A DNA stretch of 23,811 nucleotides from an uncultured Ruminococcus sp. GTDB taxonomy: Bacteria > Bacillota > Clostridia > Oscillospirales > CAG-272. Below, piece after piece: positions 1 through 7,578 of this stretch. The number at the start of each line of letters is the position of its first letter. The first letter of the stretch is position 1. The translations under genes and the position numbers were made by a program. The stretch spans positions 1 to 23,811 of the forward strand of contig CADBPA010000138.1 in NCBI GenBank assembly GCA_902796505.1, written 5' to 3'. The notes below the pieces were generated by a model, which was given only the letters and a program-made list of their open reading frames with translations, had not been told where the DNA came from and searched no databases.

Positions 1-1
1 C

Positions 2-520
2 GGGATCGGCGCGCTTCTCGTCCGCCGCGGCGTCCGCCTCTCTCCGCTCGTTGACGGCGGCGGTCAGGAGCGCGGCCTCCGCTCCGGAACCGAGAATATC
101 CCCTACGCCGTCGGTATGGCGAAGGCGCTTTCCTATGCCGCAGAACACCGCGACGATCTTCTCCGCGTCGAAAAAATGCGCGATCGGCTGATCGATCTTC
201 TTCTGCAGATCCCCGGCGCGCAGCTCAACGGCGCGCGCGCCCCGCGCCTCCCCGGCAATGCAAATATCAGTTTTCCCGGAGTCGGCAGCGACGCGCTCGT
301 CTTTGCCCTCGACCGCCTCGGCGTCTGCGCATCGGCGGGCGCCGCCTGCCACAGCGGAAGACTCTCGCCTTCGCCGACGCTGCGCGCCATGGGCTTCTCG
401 GACGAGCGCGCGACCTCCGCCGTCCGCTTCTCGCTTTCCCATCAAAATGATGAGGATGACGTGGAGCAGATCGCAAGCGCCGTCTCGGCGTCCGTGTCGA
501 AGATCCGCTCGCTTTTGTAG
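2..520 (+). CDS. Cysteine desulfurase (NifS/IscS/YrvO-like), 5'-truncated by window edge
   Basis: This is the C-terminal 172 residues of a PLP-dependent class V aminotransferase-fold cysteine desulfurase, which takes sulfur from L-cysteine and holds it as a persulfide. The open frame runs in from the window edge. It begins GIGALLVRRG and continues GGGQERGLRSGTEN, the conserved stretch that normally lies just after the PLP-lysine and HGPKG region, so the catalytic lysine lies upstream. The persulfide cysteine is visible in SAGAACHSG, matching the usual SSGSACxSG loop. The next gene, 220 bases downstream on the same strand, is mnmA. In Bacillus the desulfurase YrvO sits beside MnmA and passes sulfur to it directly, so a dedicated tRNA-thiolation desulfurase is the likely role. 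A general Fe-S cluster IscS cannot be excluded. Confidence 0.93.
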   Translation, partial: GIGALLVRRGVRLSPLVDGGGQERGLRSGTENIPYAVGMAKALSYAAEHRDDLLRVEKMRDRLIDLLLQIPGAQLNGARAPRLPGNANISFPGVGSDALVFALDRLGVCASAGAACHSGRLSPSPTLRAMGFSDERATSAVRFSLSHQNDEDDVEQIASAVSASVSKIRSLL

Positions 521-740
521 ACGTTTTGCAAAGAATTGTTTGCATAACGAGAGAATTTTCTCTGAACGAAACAGATTTTTACGGCAGAAATCGAAAAAGA
601 GATTCCTCTGTTTTTGGCAAAAAAGCCGGAAAACCCGGATCGGATTTGCATCCTTAATTCATTTCTGCGCGCTTGCGCGCGTGAGACAGGTGCATTCCGG
701 ATGTCAAAATAGAAAAAGTCAGAACAAAGGATAGGGAAGA
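521..740. other. Intergenic gap between desulfurase and mnmA
   Basis: This 220-base AT-richer gap separates the desulfurase stop from mnmA. It holds a short perfect inverted repeat near 550-563 (AGAGAATTTTCTCT) and a loose hairpin, AAACAGA at 569-575 with TCTGTTT at 607-613 followed by T residues, which could be a weak terminator. A GCGCGC-rich short palindrome lies near 668-680. I see no convincing promoter with correct -35/-10 spacing, so it is unclear whether mnmA is cotranscribed with the desulfurase. Confidence 0.4.
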
Positions 741-1772
741 ATGAAGATTTTACTCGGAATGTCCGGCGGGGTGGATTCCACCTTCGCCGCGCTGAAGCTT
801 TTGCGCGAGGGGAATACCGTCGAGGGCGCGGTGCTGAAAATGCACGACTACACTACGGTGGACGAGGCGAAGGAATCCGCCGCCGCGCTGGGGATCCCGC
901 TTCACGTCCTCGACTGCCGGGAAGACTTCGAGCGCGAGGTCGTGCAGGATCTGATCAGCAAATACCGCGCCGCCAGAACGCCGAATCCCTGCGTGGTCTG
1001 CAATCGGACGGTCAAATTCGAGCGTCTGCTCCGCTACGCGCTCTCGCACGGCTTTGACGCGATCGCGACCGGACATTACGCCGCCGTTGTCCGTACCGGG
1101 GAGGGAAGATACGCCCTCCGCCGCGCGAAAGACACGAAAAAAGACCAGACCTATATGCTCTGGCGGCTCTCGCAGGAACAGCTTTCGCATCTGATCCTGC
1201 CGCTTTCCGATCTTCATAAGGAAGAAGTCCGCGCCGCCTCCTCCGACGCCGCGCTCGAAGCCGCAGACCGCTCGGACAGTCAGGAGATCTGCTTTTTGCC
1301 GGACGGCGATCACGCCGCTTTCATCGAGAGTTGTACCGGGAGATCGCCGCATGGCAGTTTCCTCGACGAAGAAGGGAAGATCCTCGGCGAGCACAGAGGG
1401 ATCATCCGCTACACCGTCGGGCAGCGCAAGGGGCTGGGCGTCTCCGCCGCCTCGCGTCTGTTCGTCACAAAGATCGATCCGGAGAGAAATACCGTCACGC
1501 TCTCGCCGAACGATCCGGTCTCCTCGTCGGTTTCTCTTTCGCATCTGAATTTCAGCGGTCTTCCCGAACCGGACGGCGAGATCGGCCTCGACGCTTTCGT
1601 CAAGCTCCGCTACGCCGCTCCCCCCGCGCCCTGCCGGGTGACGACCGACGGAAAAACCGCCTCGATCCGCCTCTCCTCCCCCGTCCGCGCCGTCACTCCC
1701 GGTCAATCCGCCGTTTTTTACGACGAAGACGGAGTTTTGCTCTTCGGCGGCGTGATCGACTCCGCAGATTGA
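741..1772 (+). CDS. mnmA: tRNA-specific 2-thiouridylase MnmA
   Basis: This 343-residue cytoplasmic enzyme adenylates U34 of tRNA(Lys/Glu/Gln) and replaces the C2 oxygen with sulfur. The N-terminal PP-loop ATPase motif SGGVDS is at residues 8-13. PNPCVVCNRTVKF (82-93) carries Cys87, which aligns with E. coli Cys102, and SQEICFLPDG carries Cys184, which aligns with Cys199; together these are the thiolation and persulfide cysteines. ATGHYA (109-114) and KDQTYMLW are also family motifs, and the C-terminal part has the expected beta-barrel-like composition. It is slightly shorter than the roughly 368-residue E. coli protein. The extra cysteine in PNPC resembles a clostridial variant of the family. 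The start is preceded by AGGATAGGGAAGA as ribosome binding site. The upstream desulfurase is its probable sulfur donor, and a strong terminator follows. Confidence 0.95.
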   Translation: MKILLGMSGGVDSTFAALKLLREGNTVEGAVLKMHDYTTVDEAKESAAALGIPLHVLDCREDFEREVVQDLISKYRAARTPNPCVVCNRTVKFERLLRYALSHGFDAIATGHYAAVVRTGEGRYALRRAKDTKKDQTYMLWRLSQEQLSHLILPLSDLHKEEVRAASSDAALEAADRSDSQEICFLPDGDHAAFIESCTGRSPHGSFLDEEGKILGEHRGIIRYTVGQRKGLGVSAASRLFVTKIDPERNTVTLSPNDPVSSSVSLSHLNFSGLPEPDGEIGLDAFVKLRYAAPPAPCRVTTDGKTASIRLSSPVRAVTPGQSAVFYDEDGVLLFGGVIDSAD

Positions 1773-1796
1773 TCCCGTATCTTCTTCCGCACTTTC

Positions 1797-1823
1797 GCGC
1801 GCCCTGCCCGGCGCGCTTTTTTT
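1797..1823 (+). terminator. Rho-independent terminator after mnmA
   Basis: A perfect 7-bp GC stem, GCGCGCC at 1797-1803 and GGCGCGC at 1810-1816 with a 6-base loop, is followed directly by seven T residues (1817-1823). It lies 25 bases past the mnmA stop and ends that transcription unit. Confidence 0.9.
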
Positions 1824-1999
1824 CCGCACGGCCTCACCGCCGGGCGGATCGCGCCTCCCGGAAGACCGTTTTTCGGAAAAAAGCGCGAAGAACGCCCGAT
1901 CTGCCGCGCGCGGCGACCCGTGTAGAAAAACAAAAGAGTTTTTTGTGCTGTTTGCACAAACCGGGCAAAGAGCCCAAGGCGGTCGGCAGGGGGAGAAGA

Positions 2000-2047
2000 A
2001 TGAGTAATTTTAAATTACCTTATCGCATTTTACTAAAATATTTATAG
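2000..2047 (+). CDS. Possible 15-residue leader peptide or small ORF
   Basis: An ATG follows a good purine-rich site (GGGGGAGAAGA) and opens a 15-codon frame reading MSNFKLPYRILLKYL before TAG. A terminator-like hairpin starts 35 bases later. The codons are AT-rich, unlike neighbouring genes, and include a 15-base palindrome (GTAATTT T AAATTAC, 2004-2018), so the stretch could instead be an operator or a chance frame. No promoter was identified for it. The peptide is short, basic and hydrophobic and resembles nothing I recognise. Confidence 0.25.
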   Translation: MSNFKLPYRILLKYL

Positions 2048-2082
2048 TGATTTTCAATTCCGATCCGTCTTTCTCTTTCTGT

Positions 2083-2109
2083 CCGCTCCCTTTTTCGGGG
2101 GCGGCTTTT
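2083..2109 (+). terminator. Second rho-independent terminator upstream of the operon
   Basis: CCGCTCCC at 2083-2090 pairs with GGGGGCGG at 2097-2104 (8 bp, one G-T wobble) with a short T-rich loop, followed by CTTTTCTTT. It insulates the operon promoter at 2187 from upstream reading, or terminates the short transcript carrying the mini-ORF. Confidence 0.75.
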
Positions 2110-2147
2110 CTTTCAGTTTTTGGAAAGGGTGGCAAAAGATGTATTTT

Positions 2148-2180
2148 ATTTTCGGGCGTGCCTATTAGATACGCGAAAAT
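2148..2180. promoter_or_regulatory. Dyad upstream of the operon promoter, possible operator
   Basis: ATTTTCG at 2148-2154 is repeated in inverted orientation as CGAAAAT at 2174-2180, ending 6 bases before the -35 box. The spacing and symmetry suit a dimeric regulator, but no regulator gene is nearby and the assignment is inference. Confidence 0.3.
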
Positions 2181-2186
2181 ATATAC

Positions 2187-2215
2187 TTGACTTTTTTCGG
2201 GGGGTGTGATATAAT
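2187..2215 (+). promoter_or_regulatory. Sigma-A promoter of the seven-gene transport operon
   Basis: The -35 box TTGACT is at 2187-2192 and the perfect -10 box TATAAT at 2210-2215, with a 17-base spacer that includes a run of G residues. It lies about 65 bases before the first start codon. No other promoter was recognised before 15416, and the six internal gaps are at most 20 bases. Confidence 0.88.
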
Positions 2216-2281
2216 TTATTTTGTTAAAAAAGGGCGTATTATGCTTTTTTGAAGCAAACTATCATCACGGAGGAAAAATCC

Positions 2282-5200
2282 ATGAAAAAACATCTTTTCC
2301 GGAGAGGAACGTGTCTGCTCCTTGCGGCAGCCGTTCTGTTCGGAAGTCTGGCGGTGGTTTCCTCTGCAGAGGGGATCGACCAGGTCGATCCGAAGGGAAG
2401 CGAAAGCACTTCCGCCGATCTGCAGGAGATGCGGGCGCTTGTCGGCACCGTGAGCTACGACGAATATCTGAAGCCGTATCTGCAGGAAGCGGCAGGAGGT
2501 TCGGTCGTGGACGTCGACGTGGTCAATCAGTTGGTTCGGGATGGCACGACGGTCGCGACCGTCGTCTCGGAAAGCGAACCCTGCCTCACCTCGCGCGACG
2601 CCGATCAGTCGCTCTGGAAGTCTTTCGGCTGGAGCGAGAACGCCGACCGGTCGGTCTATCTCCCGGCGTCCGGAAGCGCGTCCTGGAACTTCCTCGTCCC
2701 GTCGAAGGGAATGTACTCCATCCGTGTAGAGTACTATAACCCCCAGACCGAGGAGAGCAGTATCAGTACCACCGAGCGCAAATTCTATATCGACGACAAG
2801 GTTCCGTTCAAGGAAGCCTCCACGCTTTCCTTCCCGAAGTCTTGGAACTTCGATAACCTGATCTCGTCCGAAACGACCGACGCTTCGGCGGACGACCGTT
2901 CCTCGGTCCGCTATGAAACGACCGATGAGGGCTATTTCCGCTACGTCGTTCGCGTCGCAGACGGAAAGAAAACCACCGAGATCTGGAAGATCGCGCAGGA
3001 CATCAACGGCAACTCGATGGCGCCCGGCATGGTGCAGTCCTCCAAATGGAGCACCTACTACGTGCAGGACGGCACCGGATATTACACCGGCTACTTTACC
3101 TTCTTCTTCAGCGAAGCGACGCATAAGATCACGCTGGAGGCGCAGCGCGAGCCGATGATCATCCGCTCCATCTCGCTCGTTCCGAGCGACAGCGAATCGT
3201 CGGCGCAGATCGGCACTTACGCCGACTACCTCAAAAAGCACGAGGGTGCGGCGGCGCCGCAGAACGGCGAGGTCACGGTGATCGAAGCCGAGTTCCCGGA
3301 TTACGTTTCGGACTCCTCGGTCTATTCCACCAACGACAACACCTCCGCGGAGACCTATCCCGTCACCTCCCGCGCCCAGCTGCATAACGTCATCGGCGAG
3401 AACAGCTACAATACGGTCGGCCAGTGGGCGGCGTATAAATTCTCCGTCAACGAATCCGGTATGTACAAACTCGCGATGCGTTATAAGCAGGACGCGCTGC
3501 AGGGAATGTATATCTGCCGTACGGTCAAACTTTCGGGCGGTGAATACGGCCTTGCGGACGGAACGCCCGCCGCTCCCTTCGCCGAAGCCTTCAACTGCCA
3601 GTTCGATTACAGCAAGAAATGGCAGTCCGACTATATCAAAGACGGCGACGGCACCGTGTTCGAGTTCTATTTCGAGAAGGGCGTGGAGTACACCCTCTAT
3701 CTCGAATGCTCGCTTGGTACGCTGAAAACGCTGATCCAGAGAGTGGAGAATTCGCTGAACGCGATCAACGATTGCTACCTGCGCATCCTTCAGCTCACCG
3801 GAAGCGATCCCGACGAATACCGCGACTACGATTTCCTGAACATCATGCCCGACGTGCTGGTCACCCTGCTGGATCAGGCGGTCGAGCTGGAAACGGTCAA
3901 AAACGAATTCGAGATCCTCTGCGGCACCAACGGCTCGCATATCACGACGCTGGATACCATCGCCCGTCTGCTCGACAAAATGGGTACCGACGACGGTAAC
4001 AACATCGCCGCCAATATGTCCAACCTGAAGTCCTACCTCGGTACGCTCGGTACCTGGATCAACAACTCCAAGCGCAGCGCGATGATGGTGGACTGCATCT
4101 CGGTCTGCCCGGCAAACGCCGGATCGAAGGAACTCCGCCGCGCGACGGCGAACTTCTTCAAATCGATCTGGTTTGAGATCTCCTCCTTCTTCTGGTCCTT
4201 CTTCACGAAGTACGACCAGATGGGCCTGACCTCCATCCCCGACGAGAACGCCGAGCTGATCGAAGTCTGGCTCGCCACCGGCCGTGACCAGTCCTCCATC
4301 TGGCGTACGATGATCGACTCGGCGGACGGCTATACCGAATCCACCGGCGTCGCCGTCACGCTGAAGCTTGTCACCGGCGGAACGCTTCTTCCTTCTATTC
4401 TTTCGCGCAAAGGGCCGGACGTTTATATCGGCCTCGGCGCCTCCGACGTCATCAACTACGCGATCCGCGAGGCGGTCATGGGCGTCAGCGGAAACGACGG
4501 CAAGCTGACCGATGAGGAAAACGCCGTATTCCGTCAGAATTATTACACCTATCTCTTCCCGGAAAACGAGGAGCATCTGACCACGACCGAAAATCGCGGC
4601 ACCGAGAATCTCTCCTTCCGTACCGAGACCTTCTCCGAAGTCCTCGGCGATACCAACCGAAACGGCCGCGTGGACGATGACGGAACCGACGCGAACTTCG
4701 CTCAGGCGGCGCTCGATACCGTTACGCTTCTCGACGTGACCTACGGCATCCCGCAGACGATGTCTTTCGCGATGATGTTCTACCGCATGGACGTTCTCGC
4801 CGAGCTCGGCGCCGAAGTCCCGCAGACCTGGTCGCAGCTTCTGGCGCTTCTGCCGGTGCTTCAGACCAACAATATGTCCATCGGTCTGTCCTACGGCTCC
4901 GCCATCGACTTCATGCTGTATCAGCGCGGCGGCAATATGTGGAAGTACACCGATACGACCAAGTACGATTCCAAATACGCGGGCGCGAAGATCGGTCTCT
5001 CGGACGACGTTGCGCTGGAAGCCTTCCAGTACACCTGCCGGCTTTATACCGACTACTCCTTCCCGGTCTCCTACGACGCCGCCAACCGTTTCCGTACCGG
5101 CGAGATGCCGATCATCATCGGAGACTACGCGGGCATCTATAACCAGCTCGTCGTGTATGCGACCGAGATCGAAGGCCTCTGGGAATTCTGCTCGCTTCCG

Positions 5201-5686
5201 GGCAGCTTCCGCGAGGACGGAACCTTCAACTACGACTCGCTTGCCGGCGTCAGCGCAACGGTCATGCTTCACGGCTGCCGGGACGTGCGCGCCGCATGGC
5301 AGTTCATCCAGTGGCAGACGAGCGACAGCATCCAGGCCAACTACGGCAACAAGATGGTCGCCCTGATCGGTCCCTCCGCAAAATACGAATCCGCCAACGT
5401 CAAGGCGCTGAAGAACCTCTCCTGGACGGCGAAAGAAAAAGCCGCGATCGAGGCGCAGATGAAGCATCTGTCCTCGGTGGTGAACTACCCCGGCTCGTAC
5501 ATCATCGGCCGTTACACCAAATTCGCCTTCCTCGCCGCCGTCAACGACGGAGAGAACCCCATCGAGGCTCTGAGCCAGTATATCGATACCATCAACGCAG
5601 AGATCAAGCGTAAGCGCGAAGAATTCGACCTCGAAACCTTCGAGACCGACGAAGAACCGCCCACGCTGGATCAGACCACCAATTGA
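2282..5686 (+). CDS. Large extracellular solute-binding protein with carbohydrate-binding-like N-terminal domains
   Basis: This 1134-residue exported protein is the apparent ligand receptor of the operon. ATG 2282 is chosen over an upstream in-frame TTG because GGAGG precedes it at the right distance and a signal peptide follows directly (KKHLFRR, a hydrophobic core, cleavage near Ala29). There is no lipobox cysteine at the cleavage site, unlike most Gram-positive binding proteins. Two beta-sandwich regions lie at about 115-300 and 335-480. The second opens with VIEAE and has GQWAAYKFSV and GMYKLAMRY, resembling CBM6/CBM35-type domains. A helical linker covers about 495-660. From about 680 the family 1 solute-binding fold is seen, with KGPDVYIGLGASD, a calcium-site-like DTNRNGRVDDDGTD, RTGEMPIIIGDY, and AAWQFIQWQTSD. 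Usual family 1 proteins are about 400-550 residues. Substrate is presumably a glycan or oligosaccharide, by inference. Confidence 0.85.
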   Translation: MKKHLFRRGTCLLLAAAVLFGSLAVVSSAEGIDQVDPKGSESTSADLQEMRALVGTVSYDEYLKPYLQEAAGGSVVDVDVVNQLVRDGTTVATVVSESEPCLTSRDADQSLWKSFGWSENADRSVYLPASGSASWNFLVPSKGMYSIRVEYYNPQTEESSISTTERKFYIDDKVPFKEASTLSFPKSWNFDNLISSETTDASADDRSSVRYETTDEGYFRYVVRVADGKKTTEIWKIAQDINGNSMAPGMVQSSKWSTYYVQDGTGYYTGYFTFFFSEATHKITLEAQREPMIIRSISLVPSDSESSAQIGTYADYLKKHEGAAAPQNGEVTVIEAEFPDYVSDSSVYSTNDNTSAETYPVTSRAQLHNVIGENSYNTVGQWAAYKFSVNESGMYKLAMRYKQDALQGMYICRTVKLSGGEYGLADGTPAAPFAEAFNCQFDYSKKWQSDYIKDGDGTVFEFYFEKGVEYTLYLECSLGTLKTLIQRVENSLNAINDCYLRILQLTGSDPDEYRDYDFLNIMPDVLVTLLDQAVELETVKNEFEILCGTNGSHITTLDTIARLLDKMGTDDGNNIAANMSNLKSYLGTLGTWINNSKRSAMMVDCISVCPANAGSKELRRATANFFKSIWFEISSFFWSFFTKYDQMGLTSIPDENAELIEVWLATGRDQSSIWRTMIDSADGYTESTGVAVTLKLVTGGTLLPSILSRKGPDVYIGLGASDVINYAIREAVMGVSGNDGKLTDEENAVFRQNYYTYLFPENEEHLTTTENRGTENLSFRTETFSEVLGDTNRNGRVDDDGTDANFAQAALDTVTLLDVTYGIPQTMSFAMMFYRMDVLAELGAEVPQTWSQLLALLPVLQTNNMSIGLSYGSAIDFMLYQRGGNMWKYTDTTKYDSKYAGAKIGLSDDVALEAFQYTCRLYTDYSFPVSYDAANRFRTGEMPIIIGDYAGIYNQLVVYATEIEGLWEFCSLPGSFREDGTFNYDSLAGVSATVMLHGCRDVRAAWQFIQWQTSDSIQANYGNKMVALIGPSAKYESANVKALKNLSWTAKEKAAIEAQMKHLSSVVNYPGSYIIGRYTKFAFLAAVNDGENPIEALSQYIDTINAEIKRKREEFDLETFETDEEPPTLDQTTN

Positions 5687-5699
5687 AAGGAGTACGTCC

Positions 5700-6686
5700 A
5701 TGCCGAAAACAAAAGCTGAGACCGCTGTCCGCGCCAAGGGCGGCGAAGCGCAGAAGGCCCCGCGGCCGGTCAGGCGCGAAGAAATGTCGAAGCTCCGTTG
5801 GACCTGGGAAGAAATGAAGCGGAACAAGACGGCGTATTTCATGCTCGCCCCCTTCTTCCTTCTGTTCATTATCTTTACGGTCCTGCCGGTCTTCCTTTCG
5901 ATGATCCTTTCGCTCACCGACTTCAATATGCTGCAGATGCCGCATTTCCTCGGCCTCTCCAACTTCAAGCGCCTCTTCCTCGAAGACGATATCTTCATTC
6001 TGGCGTGCCAGAACACGCTGATCTTCGCCTCGATCACCGGCCCGGTGTCCTACATCCTGTCGCTGCTCATCGCGTGGTTCATCAACGAGCTTCCGCCGAA
6101 GATCCGCGCGGTCGTCACCCTCGTCTTCTACGCTCCCTCCATTTCGGGTAACGTCTACCTGATCTGGAAGACGCTCTTCTCGTCCGACTCCTACGGTTGG
6201 GCGAACGCAACGCTGATGGAGCTCGGCGTCATCAACCAGCCGATCCTGTGGTTTGAAAACGCCGATTACGTCATGCCGCTCTGTATCGTCGTCGCCCTCT
6301 GGACGTCGCTCGGTACCGCCTTCCTCTCCTTCATCGCCGGTTTCCAGACCATCAGCCGTGATATGTACGAAGCGGCGGCGGTGGACGGCATCAAGAACCG
6401 CTGGCAGGAGCTTTGGTATATCACCCTGCCGACGATGCGCCCGCAGATGATGTTCGGCGCAGTCCTCGCGATCACGAACTCCTTCGGCTTCGGCGCGATC
6501 GTTACCGCCCTCTGCGGTTTCCCCTCGGTCGACTACGCCGCGCACACCATCATGCACCATCTGGACGACTACGGGGGCGCGCGATATGAGATCGGTTACG
6601 CCTCGTCGATCGCCGTCGTGCTGTTCGTCATCATGCTGGCAAGCAACATCATCATCAAGAAAGCTCTGTCGAAGGTAGGTGAGTGA
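5700..6686 (+). CDS. Sugar ABC transporter permease, MalF/UgpA type (pair A, first subunit)
   Basis: This 328-residue integral membrane subunit of a carbohydrate uptake ABC transporter starts 13 bases after the binding protein, with AAAGGAG before the ATG. The first 40 residues are charged and cytoplasmic. The first helix is near 46-70 (FMLAPFFLLFIIFTVLPVFL), followed by about five more. The cytoplasmic EAA loop that docks to the ATPase is clear: YEAAAVDGIKNRWQELWYIT, residues 223-242. The sequence fits the binding-protein-dependent transport inner-membrane component family (COG1175-like). It pairs with the next gene to form a heterodimeric channel. No cognate ATPase is in the operon, so a shared multitask ATPase such as MsmX is the likely partner. 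Confidence 0.93.
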   Translation: MPKTKAETAVRAKGGEAQKAPRPVRREEMSKLRWTWEEMKRNKTAYFMLAPFFLLFIIFTVLPVFLSMILSLTDFNMLQMPHFLGLSNFKRLFLEDDIFILACQNTLIFASITGPVSYILSLLIAWFINELPPKIRAVVTLVFYAPSISGNVYLIWKTLFSSDSYGWANATLMELGVINQPILWFENADYVMPLCIVVALWTSLGTAFLSFIAGFQTISRDMYEAAAVDGIKNRWQELWYITLPTMRPQMMFGAVLAITNSFGFGAIVTALCGFPSVDYAAHTIMHHLDDYGGARYEIGYASSIAVVLFVIMLASNIIIKKALSKVGE

Positions 6687-6689
6687 CCG

Positions 6690-7565
6690 ATGTCTAAAAA
6701 GTTAAGAACACGCGGTCACCGCGTTATCCTCAACCGCTCGGCGGGAGGCGATACCGGCATTACGATCGTGCTGACGCTGATGGGACTTTTCATGTTCCTG
6801 CCGATGTACTACGTCGTGATCCAGTCCTTGAAGCCGCTGGACGAACTCTTCATGTTCCCCCCGCGCTTCTACGTCATCTCCCCGACGCTCGAGAACTTCT
6901 CGGACCTGTTCACCCTGATGGGCGACTCCTGGGTCCCCTTCTCCCGCTACATCTTCAACACCGTGTTCATCACCATCTGCGGAACGATCGGTAACCTGAT
7001 CTTCGCTTCCATGGCGGCGTATTCGCTTGCGAAGCTGCGCTTCCCCGGAAGAAACGCGATCTTCCAGATCATCGTCCTTTCGCTGATGTTCCACTCCACG
7101 GTCAACCAGGTCACCCACTTCATCATCCTTTCGGCGTTCGGCTGGATCGACACCTATCTTTCGATCATCGTTCCCTCGATGGCGACCACGATCGGTCTTT
7201 ACCTGATGAAGCAGTTCATGGAGACCTCGGTCCCCGACACCGTTCTGGAATCGGCGCGTCTGGACGGCGCGAGCGAGTTCCGCACCTTCCTCATCATCGC
7301 CATGCCGATGGTCAAACCCGCCTGGCTGACGCTGATGATCGAGTGCTTCAAGAACCTCTGGAACGCCGGCTCGTCCATCTACATCCATTCCGAGGAACTG
7401 AAAACCTTCCACTACGCGATCAACCAGATCGTCTCCGGCGGTATCGCCCGTTCGGGCGCCGGCGCCGCGGCCACCGTCGTCATGATGTCTGTGCCGATCA
7501 TCGTTTTCGTCCTGAACCAGAGCCAGATCATCGAAACGATGGGCTCCTCCGGTATGAAGGATTAA
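6690..7565 (+). CDS. Carbohydrate ABC transporter permease, MalG/UgpE type (pair A, second subunit)
   Basis: This 291-residue permease is the partner of the preceding gene, only 3 bases downstream, with its ribosome binding site inside the upstream coding end. The first helix is near 24-46, followed by SLKPLDELFMFPPRF, a segment typical of MalG-type subunits (SLKP...E...PP). SMAAYSLAKLRFPGRN (107-122) is a family motif. The EAA loop lies at 186-206 (LESARLDGASEFRTFLIIAMP). About six helices are expected. This subunit is closer in layout to classical MalG-type proteins than its counterpart in pair B. Confidence 0.93.
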   Translation: MSKKLRTRGHRVILNRSAGGDTGITIVLTLMGLFMFLPMYYVVIQSLKPLDELFMFPPRFYVISPTLENFSDLFTLMGDSWVPFSRYIFNTVFITICGTIGNLIFASMAAYSLAKLRFPGRNAIFQIIVLSLMFHSTVNQVTHFIILSAFGWIDTYLSIIVPSMATTIGLYLMKQFMETSVPDTVLESARLDGASEFRTFLIIAMPMVKPAWLTLMIECFKNLWNAGSSIYIHSEELKTFHYAINQIVSGGIARSGAGAAATVVMMSVPIIVFVLNQSQIIETMGSSGMKD

Positions 7566-7578
7566 GGAGGGCGACAGA

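Larger units (their letters stand above)
1824..2186. other. Regulatory gap upstream of the transport operon
   Basis: About 360 bases without a recognised gene. It contains two small adjacent hairpins, TTTGTGC 1942-1948 with GCACAAA 1954-1960, and GGGC 1963-1966 with GCCC 1972-1975. A 15-codon mini-ORF at 2000-2047, a terminator near 2083-2109 and a dyad just before the operon promoter follow. Base composition drops sharply to AT-rich from about 2000. The paired hairpins were compared by eye with common riboswitch consensus patterns without a convincing match. Confidence 0.5.

Noticed and set aside
750..1829. A 359-codon minus-strand frame opposite mnmA
   Set aside because: mnmA is certain from its PP-loop and cysteine motifs, and the antisense frame has no family features.
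1942..2000. Possible cyclic-di-GMP-I riboswitch suggested by GGGCAAAGAGCCC
   Set aside because: The conserved GCACAGGGCAAACC start, second stem and tetraloop/receptor elements of that family are not present.
2216..6037. A 1273-codon open frame on the minus strand opposite the binding protein and first permease
   Set aside because: It is antisense to two well-supported genes, has low-complexity Arg/Val/Gly/Asp-rich composition and no recognisable motif. It is explained by GC-biased codon use in the sense genes.
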